From assembly GCF_050908995.1 (NCBI RefSeq), contig NC_135124.1, positions 1,054,001-1,118,000 on the forward strand: 64,000 nt of DNA. Direction: 5' to 3'. Source of the DNA: Andrena cerasifolii. Taxonomy: Eukaryota > Arthropoda > Insecta > Hymenoptera > Andrenidae. A model generated the notes under the pieces. The model ran no database searches. It was not told where the DNA came from and worked only from the letters and a program-made list of their open reading frames with translations. Below are positions 61,489 to 64,000 of the stretch, in pieces (position 1 is the first letter of the stretch; each line of letters begins with the position of its first letter). A program made the translations under genes and the position numbers.

Positions 61489-64000
61489 TTCGTCCTTCCT
61501 GCGCGGAGACGTTCAGTGAGGGATTGGGTTCTGAGAATCGTCTCCATGTCCGTGATCGCGTGACTGGTCAGTCATTTCTGATCGACACTGGGGCAGACAT
61601 TTCACTGCTTCCAGCGAACCCGAAATTCCATATTAAGCCTTCCGAGCGAAAGCTCTTCGCCGCGAACGATACCAGGATCGACACATTCGGCGAGTCACTC
61701 AGGGAACTGGACTTGGGGTTGCGCCGTGCATTCCGTTGGAATTTCTGTATCGCGGCGGTGCCGTATCCAATTATCGGTGCTGATTTGTTAAAGCATTATG
61801 GCCTGCTTGTCGATCTAAAACAGCGTAGGCTAGTCGACACGGCCACCAAAATGTACACTCTGGCAGTCGCGAGAGCAGTTCCGACTCGTTCGGTAAGCTC
61901 GATTAATCCGGTTGCGAACTTTTCCGAGCTTCTCTCGGAATTTCCTGAGATCACGGGTGCGTCTCGATTGTCTCCTCCTGGGGAGCGGGATGTTCTTCAT
62001 TATATGATAACGACGGGGCCGCCCGTTTCTGAGCGCCCGCGGCGCTTAACCCCGGAAAAACTTAAAGCGGCTAAAGCCGAATTCAGAGCGCTGGTCGCGG
62101 CTGGCATTTGTCGTCCCTTGAGTAGTCCTTGGGCAAGTCCCGTCCATATGGTCCGTAAGAAGGACGGGTCTTGGAGGATCTGTGGAGATTATCGTAAGGT
62201 GAACGCGATTACTACGCCGGATAAATATCCAACTCCGCACCTTCATGATTGCACTGGCAATCTGCAGGGTAAGAGTATATTTTCGTCCCTTGATCTCCAC
62301 AGGGCCTACAATCAGATACCTATGGCTCCCGAGGATGTCCCAAAGACCGCAGTCTGCACGCCCTTCGGGTTGTTTGAGTATTGTTATATGACTTACGGTC
62401 TTCGCAATGCGGGTCAGTCGTTCCAGCGATACATTAATTGTGCGCTGGGCGATTTAGATTTCGCGTTCGTGTACATAGATGATATTTTGATAGCGTCATC
62501 CTCTCGAGAGGAACATGCTGCCCACCTGCGGGAGGTGTTTCAGAGGCTTAAGAAGTTTCACCTGCGTCTCAACGTCGATAAGTGTGTGTTCGGCGTTCCC
62601 GAATTAGATTTCCTAGGTCACACGGTTGACAATAAGGGAATTCGTCCCACGGTTCGGAAGGTTGATGCGATCGCGAAGTTCCCCAAACCTACGACGATAG
62701 TGGAATTACGCCGTTTTCTCGGTATGGTGAACTTCTACCGGAGGAATTTACCGCACTCGGCGAGTGTTCAAGCACCTTTAAACGCTTATCTTTGCGATTC
62801 TCGCAAGAATGACAAACGGGAGATCGTGTGGACGGTCGAGGCAGAAAGTGCGTTTGTCCAAGGTCAAGGACGGCCTGGCCAACGCTGCCCTTTTAGTTCA
62901 CCCGCGCCACGACGCAGTTGTGCGTTTGGTTTCGGACGCATCGGATTCCGCAATGGGTGCAGCCTTGGAACAGTTGTCTCCTTCGCGCGTTTGGGAACCA
63001 CTCGCGTTCTTTTCAAAAAAGTTTTCTTCTGCGCAGAGGAAATACAGCACGTATGACCGCGAGCTCACGGCAATGTACGAGGCGGTGAGGTATTTCCGAC
63101 CGTTTGTTGAGGGTCGGGATTTTGGTTTAGTTACAGATCACAAACCACTAATCTACGCGTTTATGCAGAAAGCCGATAAGGCATCCCCCAGGCAGGCGCG
63201 TCAATTATCATGCATCGCGCAGTTCTCCACTCGGGTGGAGTATGTGGCTGGTCCCGACAATGTCGTCGCGGACGCGCTTTCTCGAGTCGACTCGTTACGT
63301 TTGCCGGTCGAGGTTGAGCTTGTTCAGCTCGCCGAGCTCCAGAAGTCTGACGAGCAGCTGGAATTGATCCGTAAGTCTCCTGACTTTCCACTGAAAATGA
63401 AGGCGATTCAGTGGGGACCGAGTCACTCGACGGTCTTTTGTGAGATCTCTGGCGAGTCGATTCGTCCTTATATTCCATTGAGTCTTCGCGAGACGGTTTT
63501 TAATTTATTTCACCGTCCGGCTCATCCGAGCGCGAGGGTCACGGATCGGATCATTCGGCAGCGTTACGTGTGGCCTAACATGCAGCGTGACGTTGCGAAG
63601 TGGTGCAGGACCTGCACGGACTGTCAGCGGTCTAAGATATCGCGTCACGTGAAATTGTTGCCTGGGCGGTTCGTGGCTCCTGACGGCCGTTTCGATCAGG
63701 TGCACGTCGACATTGTCGGTCCATTGCCTGATTGTGACGGGTTTAGGTACTGTGTGACGATGATAGACAGGTTCTCGCGGTGGGTCGAGGCGGTTCCTTT
63801 GCGAGAGATTTCCGCCCAATCGGTCGCGGAGGTATTTTTCGAGACGTGGGTTTCGCGATATGGCGCTCCGAAGATTTTGACTTCGGATCAGGGCGCCCAA
63901 TTCGAATCGAGGTTGTTCACGGCCCTTCTGGCCCTGATCGGCTGCGAGCGTGTGCGCACAGCTGCGTATCATCCCGCATCAAATGGGTTGATTGAACGCT
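61437..64000 (+). pseudogene. pol: Pol polyprotein, one frameshift, cut by the window edge
   Basis: Protease: FLIDTGADISLLP. RT: CRPLSSPWASPVHMVRKKDG, FSSLDLHRAYNQIPM, FVYIDDILIASS (YIDD core), then LDFLGHTVDNKGI and LRRFLGMVNFYRR. Near 62,866 (CCAAGGTCAAGG) the frame shifts by one; the upstream frame runs to a stop at 63,056 as noise, while the other continues with VKDGLANAALLVHP, VSDASDSAMGAALEQ (RNase H), DHKPLIYAF, an HHCC finger (H..H ... CRTCTDCQ), VHVDIVGPLPD, LTSDQGAQFES and ASNGLIER, all three integrase acidic residues, open to the last base. The single shift could be mutation or read error. Expression after gag would need -1 frameshifting. Confidence 0.88.

Noticed and set aside
62869..63056. 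C-terminal end of the second pol frame as real protein
   Set aside because: After about 62,866 the RNase H motifs are in the other frame; this part is Arg/Cys-rich noise up to a chance stop.

Overview
The window looks like an insect nuclear genome, probably a hymenopteran such as an ant. It is AT-rich, has spliced eukaryotic genes, and is almost entirely nested transposable elements. I see no operon, Shine-Dalgarno site or bacterial gene. Host content is minimal: one short DUF4806-like gene remnant at 26.6-27.1 kb. An F-box gene at 39.7-41.5 kb looks host-derived but lies inside a retrotransposon.

Layout. 1-3 kb: a possible LTR end and long inverted-repeat (foldback) elements. 4-7 kb: a PIF/Harbinger remnant with a MADF/BESS accessory gene on + and transposase pieces antisense in its intron, split by another foldback. 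7-15 kb: MULE-type inverted ends, a 145-bp tandem array, an intact 929-codon transposase fused to a YqaJ-type nuclease, and more foldbacks. 14-19 kb: inverted-repeat elements around a small low-complexity three-exon gene candidate. 19-22 kb: a second PIF/Harbinger with the same interlocked antisense layout, then a third degenerate one. 24-27 kb: a truncated LTR, a 1.2-kb foldback and the host fragment. 28-37.5 kb: a pogo/Tigger transposase split by a complete DIRS-type tyrosine-recombinase retrotransposon (29.4-34.5 kb), then a second DDE transposase.

37,814-49,233 is a young, complete LTR retrotransposon on the minus strand with TSD CGCT, a tRNA-Leu primer site, gag, a 1613-codon pol, a broken env remnant and an intact RRM/F-box/LRR gene before the polypurine tract. 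Its pol contains a segment resembling a macro domain of the OARD1/TARG1 type between RNase H and integrase. Its noncoding parts carry a recurring structured hairpin.

50-64 kb: a 2.3-kb foldback, a solo LTR with nine tandem covarying hairpins, Merlin, piggyBac-like and hAT remnants, a MITE, and the 5' 4.7 kb of another Gypsy-type element running off the right edge.

The elements mostly act independently. The common themes are nesting, foldback structure, and repeated RNA-like hairpin arrays in three unrelated retroelements. All family calls rest on motifs read by eye; no database search was possible.
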